Shown: positions 5,212-5,929 of the stretch, piece after piece
Numbering within the stretch: position 1 is the first letter of the stretch
Layout of the letters: each line of letters begins with the position of its first letter
Origin: Lentisphaerota bacterium
Lineage (GTDB): Bacteria; Verrucomicrobiota; Lentisphaeria; Oligosphaerales; Oligosphaeraceae
Assembly: GCA_012800565.1 (NCBI GenBank)
Contig: JAAZIZ010000197.1
Coordinates: 1-5,929 of the forward strand
Reading direction: 5' to 3'
Length of the DNA stretch: 5,929 nt
The notes under the pieces: generated by a model
Told to the model about the DNA's origin: nothing
Seen by the model: only the letters and a program-made list of their open reading frames with translations
The model's database searches: none
Made by a program: the position numbers and the translations under genes

Positions 5212-5929
5212 TCATTGGCGGCGGTAGCGGCGATAAAATTCTTTCGGGTCGACACTCGGGCCGTACTGGGCGTGGTCAGGCATTTCCTGGTAGCTGAGCC
5301 GGGCGACATGTCCGTCCACAAAGGCGACATTGGTTTTCAAGTCATGCTTGAATGCAACAGAGGAGCGTCGGTGGGCTCCCGCGCCACCACCGCCGTAGGT
5401 CAGCTTATAGACACCGTCATATCCGAGATCGCCCATAAAAAAACGCCCGCTGGGGTTGTGCACCAGGTCCAGACGTTCCGTAGGAGGTGCAGCCGTCTCT
5501 CCGCCGCCTCCCCACCTCATCCCATCCTGGCGGTAAAATCCCTCGGCGGGGAGGTAGCCACCGCGGCATACTGCACTGGAGTAGCTGTAGCTGAAGTTAG
5601 GATTTTTTGAGGGATCACCATCTTCCCAAGTTCCGCGCACCCCGGCGGGGCATTTGGTGATTGGCGGAGCATATTTATTCAAGGTACCTCTGGAATAATC
5701 CAGAGCGCCAATATAAGCCGCAATGCCGCCGCCATAGGTGTTGTTGAAGATATAGTTGGAACAGCTGATGCCATGCGAGGCCCAGCCCCCATTGTCTTCT
5801 GCATAGAGCTGCTGTCCGGACGCAAGGGACCGCATATTGTTCAGGCACTTCATGCATTGGGCCGCACTCCGGGCTTTGTTCAAAGCCGGCAGCAGCATTG
5901 AAGCCAAGACGGCAATAATGGCGATGACT
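5212..5929 (-). CDS. Pseudopilin-like protein with H-X9-DG domain (copy 2, N-terminus beyond window)
   Basis: The 238 visible residues begin inside the prepilin helix (VIAIIAVLASMLLPALNKAR) and run to a TGA stop at 5212. The TTG at 5907 is the Leu codon of this helix and not a start; the frame stays open to the window edge, so the leader and first hydrophobic residues are missing. The protein aligns with copy 1 along its whole length. The first 75 and last 80 residues are nearly identical, while the middle differs more (LDYSRGTLNKYAPPITKC against QSYVYSLYVTPVAKC, plus a small deletion). The five cysteines and the HDLKTNVAFVDGH motif are kept. The C-terminus has two more residues (RQ). The role is unknown beyond a pseudopilin-like, membrane-anchored or exported protein. 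The gene is followed by an intrinsic terminator, so it probably ends its own transcript. Confidence 0.88.
   Translation of the reverse strand, partial: VIAIIAVLASMLLPALNKARSAAQCMKCLNNMRSLASGQQLYAEDNGGWASHGISCSNYIFNNTYGGGIAAYIGALDYSRGTLNKYAPPITKCPAGVRGTWEDGDPSKNPNFSYSYSSAVCRGGYLPAEGFYRQDGMRWGGGGETAAPPTERLDLVHNPSGRFFMGDLGYDGVYKLTYGGGGAGAHRRSSVAFKHDLKTNVAFVDGHVARLSYQEMPDHAQYGPSVDPKEFYRRYRRQ

Noticed and set aside
5173..5610. Plus-strand frame similar to another at 4309-4626
   Set aside because: The two look like a conserved pair, but only because they are antisense to the two duplicated pseudopilin genes.

Overview
The window looks like a piece of a Lentisphaerota/Victivallales-type (PVC superphylum) bacterial chromosome. 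The best clue is the pair of short pseudopilin-like proteins at the right end. They have the FTLIELLVVIAIIAVLASM...LPALNKAR type of N-terminus and a C-terminal H-X9-DG motif, a protein class that is greatly expanded in Lentisphaerae and their relatives. This taxonomic call is an inference from protein style, not from a marker phylogeny. All six recognised genes lie on the minus strand, so the biological order runs from right to left.

Layout in transcription order: (1) 5929-5212, a pseudopilin-like gene cut by the window edge, followed by a good intrinsic terminator. (2) 5121-4333, a second, complete copy of the same kind of gene; the two are tandem duplicates about 0.88 kb apart, and the duplication includes about 40 bp of 3' flank. 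(3) A 134-bp gap with a hairpin. (4) 4198-2618, a phosphomannomutase/phosphoglucomutase family enzyme. (5) A 273-bp gap largely filled by a peculiar repeat element of 9-bp GGGACGTAT-like units in inverted orientation, followed by a plausible promoter. (6) A tight, overlapping gene run 2344-1: queH (epoxyqueuosine reductase), rsmA/ksgA (16S rRNA dimethyladenosine transferase), an ExbB/TolQ/MotA-family proton channel subunit, and an ExbD/TolR subunit that runs off the left edge.

The queH-rsmA-exbB-exbD run is joined by stop/start overlaps of 4, 8 and 1 bases, so it is almost certainly one translationally coupled operon. It joins two RNA-maturation enzymes (tRNA queuosine synthesis and small-subunit rRNA methylation) to an inner-membrane proton-driven energy transducer that works on the envelope. 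The sugar-phosphate mutase probably supplies hexose-1-phosphates for envelope or glycan precursors. The pseudopilin-like proteins are predicted to be inner-membrane-anchored or exported.

I see no CRISPR array, RNA gene, transposase, phage gene or defence system. The most unusual items are the inverted GGGAC-periodic repeat element at about 2431-2607 and the tandem pseudopilin duplication, which has a variable middle and conserved ends.
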